Part shown: positions 45,501 to 56,954 of the stretch, in pieces | Numbering within the stretch: the stretch's first letter is position 1 | Layout: every line of letters starts with the position of its first letter | Assembly (NCBI RefSeq): GCF_002575655.3 | Contig: NC_053039.3 | Location: 373,031,633-373,095,632 of the forward strand | Source: Aegilops tauschii subsp. strangulata | Lineage: Eukaryota; Streptophyta; Magnoliopsida; Poales; Poaceae | DNA length: 64,000 nt | Reading direction: 5' to 3' | Program-made: the position numbers and the translations under genes | The notes under the pieces: model-generated | What the model was told of the DNA's origin: nothing | The model's input: only the letters and a program-made list of their open reading frames with translations | Database searches by the model: none

Positions 45501-46760
45501 GATATACCGGGATTATGTTCCTTGAGTTTGCGTTCCTTACACGGTCGGGTGATTTATGGGACCCCCTTGACAGTTCGCCTTGAATAAAACTCCTCCAGCA
45601 AGGCCCAACTTTGGTTTTACCATTTGCCGCCTAAGCCTTTTCCCCCGGGTTTTCGCGAGCCCGAGGGTCATCTTATTTTAACCCCCGGACCAGTGCTCCT
45701 TCGAGTGCTGGCCCAAACCGAGCGATGTCCGGCGCCCCCTGGGCAACCAGGGTCTATGCCAACCCAACGTCTGGCTCATCCGTTGTGCCCTGAGAACGAG
45801 ATATGTGCAGCTCCTATCGGGATTTGTCGGCACATTCGGGGGCTTTGCTGGTCTTGTTTTACCATTGTCGAGATGTCTTGTAAACCGGGATTCCGAGACT
45901 GATCGGGTCTTTCCGGGAGAAGGTTTATCCTTCGTTGACCGTGAGAGCTTATGATGGGCTAAGTTGGAACACCCCTGCAGGGTATTATCTTTCGAAAGCC
46001 GTGCACACGGTTATGAGGCAGATGGGAATTTGTTAATGTCCGGTTGTAGAGAACTTGTCACTTGACCCAGTTAAAATACATCAACTGCGTGTGTAGCCGT
46101 GATGGTCTCTTCTCGGCGGAGTCCGGGAAGTGAACACGGTCTGAGTTATGATTGACGTAAGTAGGAGTTTAGGATCACTTCTTGGTCATTGCTAGTTGAC
46201 GACCGCTCCGTTGCTTCTCTTCTCGCTCTCTTTTGCGTATGTTAGCCACCATATATGCTTATTGCCACTGCAGGTCCACCTCATTACACCATCCTTTCCT
46301 ATAAGCTTAAATAGTCTTGATCTCATGGGTGTGAGATTGCTGAGTCCTCGTGACTCACAGATTCTATCAAAACAGTTGCAGGTGCCGACGATGCCAGTGC
46401 AGATGATGGGGTCGATCTCAAGTGGGAGTTCGACGAGGAACGTGGTCGTTATTATGTGTCTTTTCCTGATGATCAGTAGTGGAGCCCAGTTGGGACGATC
46501 GGGGATATAGCATTTGGGGTTATCGTATTTTCATCTGGATTTTGACCGTAGTCGGTCTTTATGTTTGTATTTTGGATGATGTATGAATTATGTTTTTGTA
46601 TTGTGTGAAGTGGCGATTGTAAGCCAACTCTTTATCCCATTCTTGTTCATTAGATGGGATTGTGTGAAGATGACCCTTCTTGCGACAAAACCACTATGCG
46701 GTTATGCCTCTAAGTCGTGCCTCGACACATGGGAGATATAGCCGCATCGTGGGCGTTACA
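42594..46760 (+). repeat. 3' LTR of Tekay 2
   Basis: 4167 bp, close copy of 32887-36952 with scattered substitutions, small indels and about 100 extra GC-rich bases near 43375-43480. Confidence 0.94.
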
Positions 46761-46765
46761 CATAT

Positions 46766-49643
46766 AGTCTGGCTATGCTCCATCTTCACCACACAAAATA
46801 TTCACATCATGCACAACCCCGATGACAAGCCAAGCAATTGTTTCATACTTTTGATGTTCTCAAACCTTTTCAACTTTCACGCAATACATGAGCATGAGCC
46901 ATGGACATAGCACTATAGGTGGAATAGAATATGATGGGGGTTATGTGAAGAAGACAAAAAGGAAGAAAGTCCCACACCGACGCGGCTAATCAATGGGTTA
47001 TGGAGATGCCCATCAATTGATGTCAATGTGAGGAGTAGGGATTGCCATGCAACGGTTGCACTAGAGCTATAAGTATATGAAAGCTCAAACTGAAACTAAG
47101 TGGGTGTGCATCCAACTTGCTTGCTCATGAAGACCTAGGGCATTTGAGGAAGCCCATCATTGGAATATACAAGCCAAGTTCTATAATGAAAATTCCCACT
47201 AGTATAGGAAAGTGATAGCTCAAGAGACTCTCTATATGAAGAACATGGTGCTACTTTGAAGCACAAGTGTGGTAAAAGGATAGTAACATTGCCCCTTCTC
47301 TCTTTTTCTCTCATTTTTTTGTTTTTTTTGCCTTCTCTTTTTTTGGCCTTTCTCTTTTTTTCGTCCGAAGTCTCATCCCGACTTGTGGGGGAATCATAGT
47401 CTCCATCATCCTTTCCTCACTAGGGCAATGCTCTAATAATGATGATCATCACACTTTTATTTACTTACAACTCAATATTACAACTCGATATTTAGAACAA
47501 AGATATGACTCTATATGAATGCCTCCGGCGGTGTACCGAGATGTGCAACGATCTAGCGTAGCAATGACATCCAAAAACGGACAAGCCATGAAAACATCAT
47601 GCTAGCTATCTTATGATCATGCAAAGCAATATGACAATAAATGCTCAAGTCATGTATATGATGATGATGGAAGTTGCATGGCAATATATCTCGGAATGGC
47701 TATAGAAATGCCATGATAGGTAGGTATGGTGGCTGTTTTGAGGAAGATATAATGAGGCTTATGTGTGATAGAGCATATTGTATCACGGGGTTTGGATGCA
47801 CGGGCGAAGTTTGCACCAACTCTCGAGGTGAGAAAGGGCAATGCAGGGTACCGAAGAGGCTAGCAATGATGGAAGGGTGAGAGTGCGTATAATCCATGGA
47901 CTCAACATTTGTCATAAAGAACTCACATACTTATTGCAAAAATCCATTAGTCATTGAAACAAAGTACTACGCGCATGCTCCTAGGGGGATAGATTGGTAG
48001 GAAAAGACCATCGCTCGTCCCCGACCGCCACTCATAAGGAAGACAACCAATAAATAAATCATGCTCCAACTTTGTTACATAACGGTTCACCATACGTGCA
48101 TGCTACGGGAATCACAAACCTCAACACAAGTATTTCTACGATCCACAACTACCCACTAGCATGACTCTAATATCACCATCTTTATATCGCAAAACTATTG
48201 CAAGGAATCAAACACATCATATTAAGTGATCTACAAGTTTTATGTAGGATTTTATGACTAACCATGTGAATGACCAATTCCTGTCATCTATCTAAATAGA
48301 TATAAGTGAAGCAAGAGAGTTTAATTCTTTCTACAAAAGATATGCCCACGCTCTAACAAATATAAGTGAAGCAAAAGAGCATTCTACAAATGGCGGTTGT
48401 CTATGTGAAGAGAAACAGGCAATCCAAACTTAAAATGATATAAGTGAAGCACATGAAGCATTCTATAAAGCCATATTCAAAAGATTTAAGTAAAGTGCAT
48501 AGAGAATTCTATAAATAAACCAAGGACTATCTCATACCAGAATGGTGCATAAAAGAAAAATAAAAACTAAATGCAAAAGACGCTCCAAGATTGCACATAT
48601 CGCATGAACGAAACGAATCCGAAAACATACCGATACTTGTTGAAGAAAGAGGGGATGCCTTCCGGGGCATCCCCAAGCTTAGACGCTTGAGTCTCCTTGA
48701 ATATTTACTTGGGGTGCCTCGGGCATCCCCAAGTTGAGCTCTTGCCTCTCTTCCTTCTTCTCACATCGAGACCTTCTCGATCATTGAACACTTCATCCAC
48801 ACAAAACTTCAACAGAAAACTCGGTAAGATCCGTTAGTATAATAAAGCAAATCACTACTCTAAGTACTGCTACGAACCAATTCATATTTTGTTTTTGCAT
48901 TGTGTCTACTGTAATATAGCTTTTCCATGGCTTAATCCACTGATATAAATTGATATTTTCATCAAAACAAGCAAACTATGCATAAAAATAGAATCTGTCT
49001 AAAACAGAACAGTCTGTAATAATCTGAACATTCACCATACTTTTGATACTTGGAAAATTCTTCAAAAATTATTAAAAATAAACAATTTGTATAGAAAGAA
49101 AGTGCAAAAAGAATCAGAACCATTTGACGTTCCAGTAAAAAACTAAAAATCGCGCACTACAGCCAAAGTTTCTGTCCTGCACCGCACAAACCAACAAGCA
49201 TTGTAAACATCCTAAAGGCAAACCTTGGCACATTATTTTTATTTCTAAACTTTATAAAAGCACACAACAAAATAAATGACTCTCTAAAACTTCCGGGTTG
49301 TCTCCCTGGCAGCGCTTTCTTTAAAGCCATTAAGCTAGGCATATAGTGCTCAAGTAGTGAATCCACCCGGATCCCAAGGTATATCAAAGCCAATTTTAAT
49401 TAGCAATGATTTGGCATTTAGTAGTGAGCACAAGGCAACATATATCATGTAATGACGACGTCTAACTCTCTTCCTATGCATCGGCATGTCATAAAAGAAC
49501 AATTCATGCACACATAGTAAAGGCCAATGCATAGTATAAACAGTTTCTTGCAATTTTATCGTGTTGGAAACATAGAGAGGTGGAGATATAGTTCCTCTCT
49601 CATAATAATTGCAAGTAGGAGCAGCAAGCACATGCATATTGTC
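46766..49643 (-). other. Non-coding internal region of Athila D/G
   Basis: About 2.9 kb with no credible ORF. It includes a T/C-rich low-complexity tract (47283-47370), a short repeat array (48298-48525), two extra polypurine-like blocks (48677-48736), and CTCCCTGGCAGCGCT near 49302, which resembles TGCCTCCCAACAAGCGCT near 50777 beyond the copia insertion. Confidence 0.6.
48298..48525. repeat. Four-copy array around ATATAAGTGAAGCA in Athila D/G
   Basis: Units starting at about 48299, 48359, 48439 and 48492: ATATAAGTGAAGCA, then AGAGCATTCTACAAA with changes. Spacing 53-80 bases. Confidence 0.7.
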
Positions 49644-49648
49644 ATTAC

Positions 49649-50664
49649 GGTTTGACCGATAAAGATCTTAGTAGAATATGTGGGAACATATATGAGCATC
49701 CAGGTTCCGCTATTGGTTATTAACCGGAGAGGAGTCTCGGCCATGTCTACATAGTTCTTTAACCCGTAGGGTCCGCACGCTTAACGTTCGATGACGATTT
49801 GTATTGTATGAGTTATGTGATTTGGTGACCGAATGTCTTTTGGAGTCCCAAATGAGATCACGAACATGATGAGTATCGAAATGGTCGAGAGGTAAAGATT
49901 GGTATATTGGATGATAGTATTCGGACACCGAAAGTGTTCCGGAATGTATCGGGTACATATCGGAGTACCGGGGGTTACTGGAACCCCCCGGGGGAAGATA
50001 TGGTCCATATGGGCCATAGGAGGAAGCACACCAGCCCACATAGGGGTGGCGCGCACCCCCCCCCCCCCAAGGAAGGAGGCCGAATTGGATTAGGAGGAGG
50101 GGGCGGCGCCCCCCTCTTTCCTTCTCCCCCCTCTCTTCCCTTCTCCCCCTTCCTGTAAAAGGAAATGGGGGAGGCCGACTTGGATTCCTCCTACTTGGGC
50201 GCGCCTAGGGCTGCCTCTCTCCCCCACCCTCCTTTATATACGTGGCGAGGGGGCACCTACAACACAAAACAAACATTGTTAGCCGTGTGCGGCGCCCTTC
50301 TCCATATTTACGCCTCCGGTCATATTCACGTTGTGCTTAGGCGAAGCCCTACGCGAATCACTTCACCATCACCCTCACCACGCCGTCGTGCTGACGGAAC
50401 TCTCCCTCGACACTTTGCTAGATCAAGAGTTCGAGGGGCGTCATCAGGCTGGACGTGTGCAGAACTCGGAGGTGCCGTACTCGGTGCTGGATCGGTCGGA
50501 ACGAGAAGAAGTTCGACTACATCAACCGCGTTGTCAAACGCTTCCGCTTTTGGTCTACGAGGGTACGTAGATACACTCTCCCCCTCTCGTTGCTATGCAT
50601 CTCCTAGAGAGATCTTGTGTGAGCATAGGAATTTTTTTGAAATTGCATGCTACGTTCCCCAACA
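49649..50664 (+). mobile_element. 5'-truncated Angela-like copia LTR flanked by ATTAC
   Basis: Plus-strand LTR part from GGTTTGACCGATAAAG to the true 3' end GTTCCCCAACA, with a TATA box (TTTATATA) at 50233-50240. It lacks roughly the first 40 percent of a full LTR compared with 6710-8441. ATTAC occurs exactly on both sides (49644-49648, 50665-50669) as a target duplication would, although the left end is not an LTR terminus. Confidence 0.85.
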
Positions 50665-51709
50665 ATTACTTGGCACAAACACTATTAAACATAAAAAGCA
50701 CAATCATAACAGAAGCATAATTGTGTAAACACACAAGAACAGAAATAAAAAGTGAAAAATTATTTTATTCATTGGGTTGCCTCCCAACAAGCGCTATTGT
50801 TTTATGCCGCTAGCTAGGCACAATGCATAGATTCAAGTGTTATCATTTTTCTTCTTATTTTACATGGATGAGTTTTTGTCAGGAGGTTTTTCAAATATAA
50901 CATGAAGCACATCCTCCATAGAGATTTTAGCACTATCCAATTGTCCATTTGCATACCCCTTTTGATTACCGGCAACAATCCAAGAATATTTTTATTAACA
51001 TCATTGAAAACTTGTTGGACCGTATCCAAAATGGGAACTTCCTTTTTAAGATTTTCATCAAAGATTTGATCACTGCCAAGCAAATGTCTTAATAAATAAT
51101 CACTATTGTAAAGGATCTCATCTATTACCGGTTTTCACGGTTCATACCATAAAAATCAAAGATCTCCCTAGCTTCCCGCACTATGTAATCAAACTCATTC
51201 ATAAGGACAAGGGTATCTATCTTCTTAGCTTTAGGATCCTTTATAATAGGTATCTCATAAAACAATCTTTACAAGGTAGGATGAGTACGAATAAATCTTT
51301 TCTCAAGTTTAAGAACTAGTGCCGAAATAGCTTCCGCGTAAGATTTAGTTCTTTTAAGTATAGGAGCATCATCACAAGTCAAAGTTCCAATGCAATTAAA
51401 GAATTCTTTGATGGCAACTTTTCCTATAACATTTCCTTGTCCCAAAACAAAAGTTGTAGCATCCAGATTAGTAGAACGTCCAATTTACGAGTTCTGCCAT
51501 CATCTATTTCTGCCATACCAAATCACTCATGATGATAGATTTAAAGCAAGCAAAGAGGCAAACAAGAAGAAGGCAAACGAAAAATATTTTTGTATTTTTG
51601 CAAAAAAAACTAGAAGTGTGGGAAATGAAAACGAGAGGCAAATGGCAAATAAAGTAATTGCAAGGAGATGAGAGTTTATGCGTAGTACTTGATAGATGTT
51701 GATGATGTC
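50665..51709 (-). other. Athila G 5' internal region
   Basis: Sequence between the copia insertion and the PBS; holds the broken ORF described next and otherwise nothing recognised. Confidence 0.6.
50814..51516 (-). pseudogene. Broken ORF of about 230 codons next to the Athila PBS; unknown, perhaps gag-derived
   Basis: Starts at ATG 51514-51516 (MAEIDDGRTRKL). After a one-base frame change near 51475 it continues as TTFVLGQGNVIGKVAIKEF, then TCDDAPILKRTKSYAEAI and LVLKLEKRFIRTHPTL. After an in-frame TAA near 51270 (the CTTGTAAAG region on minus) come IIKDPKAKKIDTLVLMNEF and REAREIFDFYGMN. After another stop near 51127 it reads LLRHLLGSDQIFDENLKKE and VFNDVNKNILGLL to a TGA at 50814. Composition looks like a soluble, mainly helical protein; no knuckle, protease or RT motif. 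Position right after the PBS is where gag would start. It has decayed too far to give the protein. Confidence 0.6.
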
Positions 51710-51726
51710 TCCCCGGTAACGGCGCC
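51710..51726 (-). promoter_or_regulatory. Primer binding site of Athila G (tRNA-Asp type)
   Basis: Minus strand GGCGCCGTTACCGGGGA next to the LTR; one base from the common Athila site GGCGCCGTTGCCGGGGA. Confidence 0.85.
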
Positions 51727-53525
51727 TGAAATTCTTCCTGATTGCTTATATCTGCGTTGGTATTTCCCCGAAGAGGAGAGGATCATGCAACACAACAAAG
51801 GTAAGAATTTCCCTTAGTTACGAAACCAAGTTTATCAATCCTGTAGGAGAACCAAGAAATACTATGTAAACATCACCTGCACACAAACAACAAATACGTG
51901 CAACCCAACGCATAAGAGGGGTTGTCAATGCCTCAACGGTATTGAGATAGATTAAATTGTATAGGTTTTGATAAATAGATCTAGCAAAATTACAAAATAA
52001 AATAAAGAAATAAAAATTTCAACAAGGTATTTTGTATTTAATAAATGATAGGAAATAGACCTTGGGGGCATAGTTTTCACTAGAGGCTTCTCTCAAGAAA
52101 ATAGCATATGGTGGGTAAACAAATTACTGTTGGGCAATTGATGGAAAAGCGAGTTATCATGACGATATCCAAGGAAATGATCATGTATATAGGCATCACG
52201 TCCAAGATTAGTAAACCGACTCCTGCCTGCATCTACTACTATTACTCCGCACATCGACCGTTGTCCAGCATGCATCTAGTGTATTAAGTTCATGGGAAAC
52301 GGAGTAATGCAATAAGAACGATGACATGATGTAGACGAGATAAACCCACGTATGAACAAACCCATCTTGTTTATGAACGGAGAATATTTTATGTGATAGT
52401 TATATTGTTGAATTTGATTATGATCCTAATGTAATTATGAGAGTGGGAAATATGGTTGTAGAAATTTTCATGTTACAAAATTACCTCTCGTTATGTTGAG
52501 ATTGCTTTTGTTTCTTTCTTCTTCCTTGCATATGCTAGTTTTTACTTTGCTTGATAATTGGTTTCCTTATAAGATGCCTATGCATAGAAAGTATGTTAGA
52601 CTTAGATGTGTTTGTCACATGCTATATGATGCTTAATAGCAATGATACATGTGTGTCATAGCTCTTTCTGTCACTGAGATTGAGCACCGCAAGATCGAAC
52701 TAATCACAAATCACCTCTTCCCATGGCAAGATAAATCAATCTAGTTGGCCAAACCAAACCAATAAAGAGAGGAAATACGAGGCTATAACAATCATGCATA
52801 AAAGATTTCAGAAAAGACTCAAATAATATTCATGGATAGAACTGATCATAAACCAACAATTCATCGGATCCCAACAAACACACCGCAAAAAAGAGTTACA
52901 TCAAATACATTTCCAAGAACATCGAGGAGAACATTGTATTGAAGATCAAAAAGAGAGAAGAAGCAATCTAGCTACTAACTACGGACCCGTAGGTCTGTGC
53001 TAAACTACTCATGCATCATCGGAGGGGCAATAAGGATGATGAAGAACCCGTCCGTGATCGTTGCCCCCTCCTGATGAGTGCCGAAAAATGCCTCAAGATT
53101 GGATCTTGTGGTTCTGGAACTTGCGGCAACGGAAAAAGTATTTCGTCGACTCCCATAGGGTTTGTGGGATTTTAGAGTATTTATAGAGGCGGAGGGAGGT
53201 CAAGGCGGTTCCCGGAGGCCCCTGGCACGCCCCGGTGCCTAGTGGGCCCCATGGGCCTCCTCTCTTGTGCACCAGAAGCTTCCAGGGTCTCTTATCACCA
53301 GAAAAAAATCTCCCAAAAGTTTCGTGGCAATTGGAGTTCGTATGATATTGATATTATGCAAAGTAAAAAACAAGCAAAACAACAACAACTACATTGGGCA
53401 CTATGTCAATAGGTTAGTCCAAAAAATGATATAAAGTTGCTAGTAAATGTATATAAAACATCCAGGATAGATAATATAACAACATGGAACAATCACAAAA
53501 TTATAGATACGTTGGAGACGTATCA
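51727..53525 (-). repeat. Athila-type 5' LTR (G)
   Basis: About 1.8 kb. In sense it starts TGATACGTCTCCAACGTATC; the end next to the PBS reads GAAGAATTTCA, exact end base uncertain. TATA box (TATAAATA on minus) at 53178-53185. It contains the MITE-free but odd segment 52348-52655 (see Findings). The sequence is unlike LTR D apart from the start. Confidence 0.8.
53178..53185 (-). promoter_or_regulatory. TATA box in Athila LTR G
   Basis: Minus strand TATAAATA in a GC-rich context. Confidence 0.5.
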
Positions 53526-54000
53526 GGGCCCCACAAGGACCCCCGCACTTATTCCTTCAACCCACTTCGTCTCTTACCTCTCTCTCTCATGTTCTAGCTC
53601 CCAAACCTGAGATTTTCGATCTCTTTGCTCGGAGCTCTATTTCCAAAACTGTTTTGGGGGATTTGAGGCACATTTGGGTCAGAAGCGGACATAAAGCGGA
53701 CGTTCTGTGTGCCCTCTTCGTCCGCCTCCGTCCGGCTGCATGTGCCGCTTGGCCCACTTGCCATCCACCCACCCGTCCCATCCCATCTCTCCTTCTTTTC
53801 CTCTCTCTTCCCCCACCCACCTGCCCGCCTTGCTCGAGAGCTGGAGCAGCGCCGGCCTGCCGGCCCCGCCAGCGCACCCTGTAGTCCAACTCGTGGAGCT
53901 CGCCGCGACGCCCCTCCATGTGTGCGCGCCCGGCCTACCATCCCTGCCAGCGCGTATCTACGTTGGAGGTCGCCGCGCCCGACCTGCCCCCGCGCCTCCG
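53526..54000. other. Unassigned GC-rich segment between two Athila-type LTRs
   Basis: 475 bases, pyrimidine-rich on plus, with an AAGCGGACATAAAGCGGACG block near 53680. Frames on both strands are short and disagree with one another; no gene supported. Could be the pre-insertion target or part of a small DNA transposon. Confidence 0.4.
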
Positions 54001-54533
54001 TGATACATCTCCAACGTATCTATAATTTTAGATTGTTCCATGCTATTATATTATCTGTTTTGGATGTTTAATAGGCTTTAATATGCTCTTTTATATTATT
54101 TTGGGACTAACCTATTAACTGGAGGCCCAGTGCCAATTTCTATTTTTTTGCCTATTTCAGTCTTTTGAAGAAAAGGAATATCAAACGGAATCCAAACGGA
54201 ATGAAACCTTCGCGATGATCTTTCTTGGACTGAAAGCAAACCAGAAGATTTGGAGATGAAGTCGGAGACACAACGAGGCGGCCACGAGGCAGGAGGGCAC
54301 GCCCAGGGGGGTAGGCGCACCCCCACCCTCGTGGGCCCCTCGTAGCTCCACCGACGTACTTCTTTCACCTATATATACTCTTATACCCTAAAAACATCAG
54401 GGGGGCCACGAAACCACTTTTCCACCGCCGCAACCTTCTGTACCCGTGAGATCCCATCTTGGAACCTTTTCCGGCGATCTGCCGGAGGGGGAATCGATCA
54501 CGGAGGGCTTCTACATCAACACCATAGCCTCTC
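54001..54533 (+). repeat. Start of an Athila-type LTR (I), interrupted by Tat H
   Basis: Plus-strand LTR beginning TGATACATCTCCAACGTATC with a TATA box (TATATATA) at 54370-54377 and CACTTTTCCACCGCCGCAAC downstream. It stops at 54533 where the Tat H LTR begins; the last five bases are CTCTC. Its remainder should lie beyond the right edge. Confidence 0.82.
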
Positions 54534-55052
54534 TGTCGTGGAATTGTCACGGCAGATGTCCTAGTGAAAGGACTTAGTCGTGGAGCCATCGCAACTAGGA
54601 AGCAAGAAGGGGTTAATCGGGACAAATGACACGAGGTTTATACTGGTTCGGCCCCTTACAATGAAGGTAAAAGCCTACGATCCAGTTTTGAGTGGGATTG
54701 CTTATCTCTCGATAACCAGGAAGCGAATCCGCTTGACCTAGCTCTCGATTTGATGTTACTTGCCCTGAACCGCCGCCGGGTCGTCCCTTTATATACAGAG
54801 GTCGACGCCCGGCGGATCATAGAGTCCCGGCCGGCTCATAAACAGTGGCCGGCTCGGTTTCTCTCTATTCCTACCTTATAGTACAAGTTATACATATATG
54901 GCGGTTTATCCCTACGGGCCTTAAGTCGCCCTTTGGGCCTTGGGCCCTTAACTAACCCGCCATCTCCAGGAGCTATCTTGGGCTTCATGAGTCGTCATGA
55001 GTATAACCCGGCCCCTCCTGGGCGGGTCATACTAATAGGTATATCCCCAACA
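54534..55052 (-). repeat. 3' LTR of Tat H
   Basis: 519 bp; plus strand TGTCGTGGAATTGTCACGG to TATCCCCAACA, so in sense TGTTGGGGATATACC. TATATAAA on minus at 54788-54795 is a TATA box. Confidence 0.85.
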
Positions 55053-55064
55053 TTAGGCCCCAGA
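55053..55064 (-). promoter_or_regulatory. Polypurine tract of Tat H
   Basis: Minus strand TCTGGGGCCTAA directly before the LTR start. Confidence 0.6.
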
Positions 55065-55202
55065 TTGATTTGAACTGGTTCATGTCAATCTTCATCACTT
55101 TAGGAAAAATCTTCTGCTCTATGTCGAACAAAATTCATAACCCGCCATGACATCATCTTCTGGATTTGCAATGACCCGCCATGACGTCATCAGTCTTTTC
55201 CT

Positions 55203-55210
55203 TATAAATA
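55203..55210 (+). promoter_or_regulatory. TATA box of the antisense gene in Tat H
   Basis: TATAAATA on plus, followed by a CT-rich leader (CTTCACTCTCCCCCTTTCCG) typical of plant transcription starts. It faces the antisense gene and away from the element's own LTR. Confidence 0.6.
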
Positions 55211-55389
55211 GGCACAACTTGGTCTTTCTTCACTCTCCCCCTTTCCGTCATCTTCTTCCTCTCGCGACCCCATTGCTGCTCGAGCTCCGCCGCCGTCGCA
55301 GCGTGCTTCCTCTTCCTCGACCCCGGCCGCTACATCAACCTGAGCTTGTCCAGAGAACGGCGGCGACCCTCCGCAGTAGATCTGCGTCC

Positions 55390-55957
55390 GTAAGGCTCTG
55401 CCTTTCCGCACCTCGGATCCACATTAGGGTTAGCAAATTCTTCTGTGTTCTTCGCTGTTCATCACGGATTCTTCGTGGTTTCTCCACCGTACCCTCTTTT
55501 GATATAAAAGAAATATAAAACTCATGTGGTAGCTATTTCGCATCCATTTCAGATGCTAGTAGATCCCCTTTTCTTGTACAAAGGCCTCTTTAGAACTGAT
55601 GAACTCCTCTGTACTGGTTTGTTAGGACTAGAATATTTTTCCTTTTCTGAGCATCCGTTGATCCAAAATAATGATTGCGATCTGTGAAACCTATTTTTAT
55701 ACACTTAGTCGATGTCTGTATCTTGATAGATCCGCCTAGCCATGGCGGCTCACACCACCGGCTTTAAATTGAAATGCTCAATAGATAATCTCAACCACAC
55801 ATGGCGGCTCAAAATAACTTAACTGCTTGTGGCGGCTTAAATGATCTGACATAATTAGCCATATACCATTAGGCCCCTTTGAAAGCCGCCATCTTGAATG
55901 TGTACTATAATTTTTCCTCTGGCTTACGTTTAAACCGGCAATTTCACTTTTTGTTAG
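55390..55957 (+). other. Candidate 5'-UTR intron of the antisense gene
   Basis: Donor GTAAGG at 55390 and a strong acceptor ATTTCACTTTTTGTTAG ending at 55957, fifteen bases before the ATG at 55973. The acceptor is convincing; other donors are possible. Confidence 0.45.
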
Positions 55958-56874
55958 GCTTCCATCTTCATAATGCCGCCGAAAACACCCAAATCACCCG
56001 TTACCTACAATTGGGTCAAATCCATCGTCACGGAAAGCACACTTGTTGATTTTGTGAAGACTGGCTATCTGCAAAAGAAGGAAATCATGTACTACCGTGC
56101 TCCTGATCCAACAGAGGAAAAGCCTCAACCCAAAGAAGGGGAAGTCATCGTTTTTACTGACCACATGAACCGGGGCTTTTCTCCACCCGGCTCAAAAAAT
56201 TTCAGAGACGTCCTGCACTTTTTTGATCTCCGACCTCAAGATATCAGGCCCAACTCTGTATCTAATATTTGCAATTTCCAAGTGTTCTGTGAGGTGTACC
56301 TTGGAGAAGAACCCAACTTGCTGCTCTTCAGAGAATTATTTTATTTGAACCGCCAGAATGAACGTGCCAATGGGCCTAGCTTGGAACTTGGTGGATCTCA
56401 ATCCAGCGACGGAGAGACTGCATTTTTCCGTATGCCGATCCACCGAGTCACCCCAAAGACTGGAACCAGACATGGTTCTATTGTCAAGATACTTCTCCGG
56501 CTGGTGAGAACCCTCTGCCCGGCTTTCGCGCCCTGTGACTCGAATCCACTCATCCTCTACCGGATAAACTGTCTCCTGCTGAACGCCAGAAACTTGCCCC
56601 CACCATGAGTAAAGTCAAGGCTCTTTTGGGGAATGGCTTAAATGGCATCGATTTGATCCAGGTTTGGCTTGCCTGGTGGGTTATCCCATTGAGCCGCCGC
56701 CCTGGTTTGATGTGCGACTACACAGGCCAAAAGAATGATCCTTTACGACACAGCCCTAATGATTTACCTGAAGACGTCATTGATGATATGACAAAGTCAC
56801 TCCTGAATGAGAGCCTGGCAGACTGTGGCAAAGTAGGTTTAAGTCCTTTCTGCAAAGCTAAGCCGGCTCCAGCA

Positions 56875-56954
56875 GTAAGCCACTAATTTAAGCATTTTTT
56901 ACTTTCACCTTTGAAGGTTTTATCTTTACTCAAAACTCTTGTTGTAATTCACAG
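56875..56954 (+). other. Intron 1 of the antisense gene
   Basis: 80 bases, GTAAGCC to AATTCACAG, T-rich. Phase 0: joins GCTCCAGCA to GCCACTGGC without a frame change. Confidence 0.75.

Larger units (their letters stand above)
32887..46760 (+). mobile_element. Tekay-type gypsy chromovirus 2, complete, nested in Athila D
   Basis: Complete 13.87-kb plus-strand element: LTRs 32887-36952 and 42594-46760, PBS, leader, gag, pol, polypurine tract. It has perfect CATAT duplications at 32882-32886 and 46761-46765. Pol is one open frame of 1152 codons. The damage is a stop near the gag start, a gag/pol frame change and a lost zinc-knuckle cysteine. It is a different family from Tekay 1: the LTR sequence differs and there is no extra ORF in the leader. 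Confidence 0.94.
31104..53525 (-). mobile_element. Athila-type non-autonomous gypsy sequence D/G with unlike terminal LTRs
   Basis: Minus-strand. Left end: LTR 31104-32635 with a polypurine tract. Right end: LTR 51727-53525 with a tRNA-Asp-type PBS. Internal sequence 32636-32886, 46766-49643 and 50670-51709 is split by Tekay 2 and a truncated copia LTR. No RT or integrase is present, only one broken short ORF next to the PBS. The two LTRs share only their TGATACGTCT starts, and flanks (ACATG left, GGGCC right) do not match. So this is either a recombinant or two elements joined by deletion. Confidence 0.65.

Noticed and set aside
53594..54071. Overlapping frames of 76-120 codons in the unassigned segment
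   Set aside because: Frames disagree on both strands and run into the next LTR; no recognised domain.
56540..56608. Tail of the first exon frame reading to 56608 as a separate 211-residue protein
   Set aside because: After about residue 140 the reading is out of frame; the true frame resumes one base over and continues into the 56605-56874 segment.
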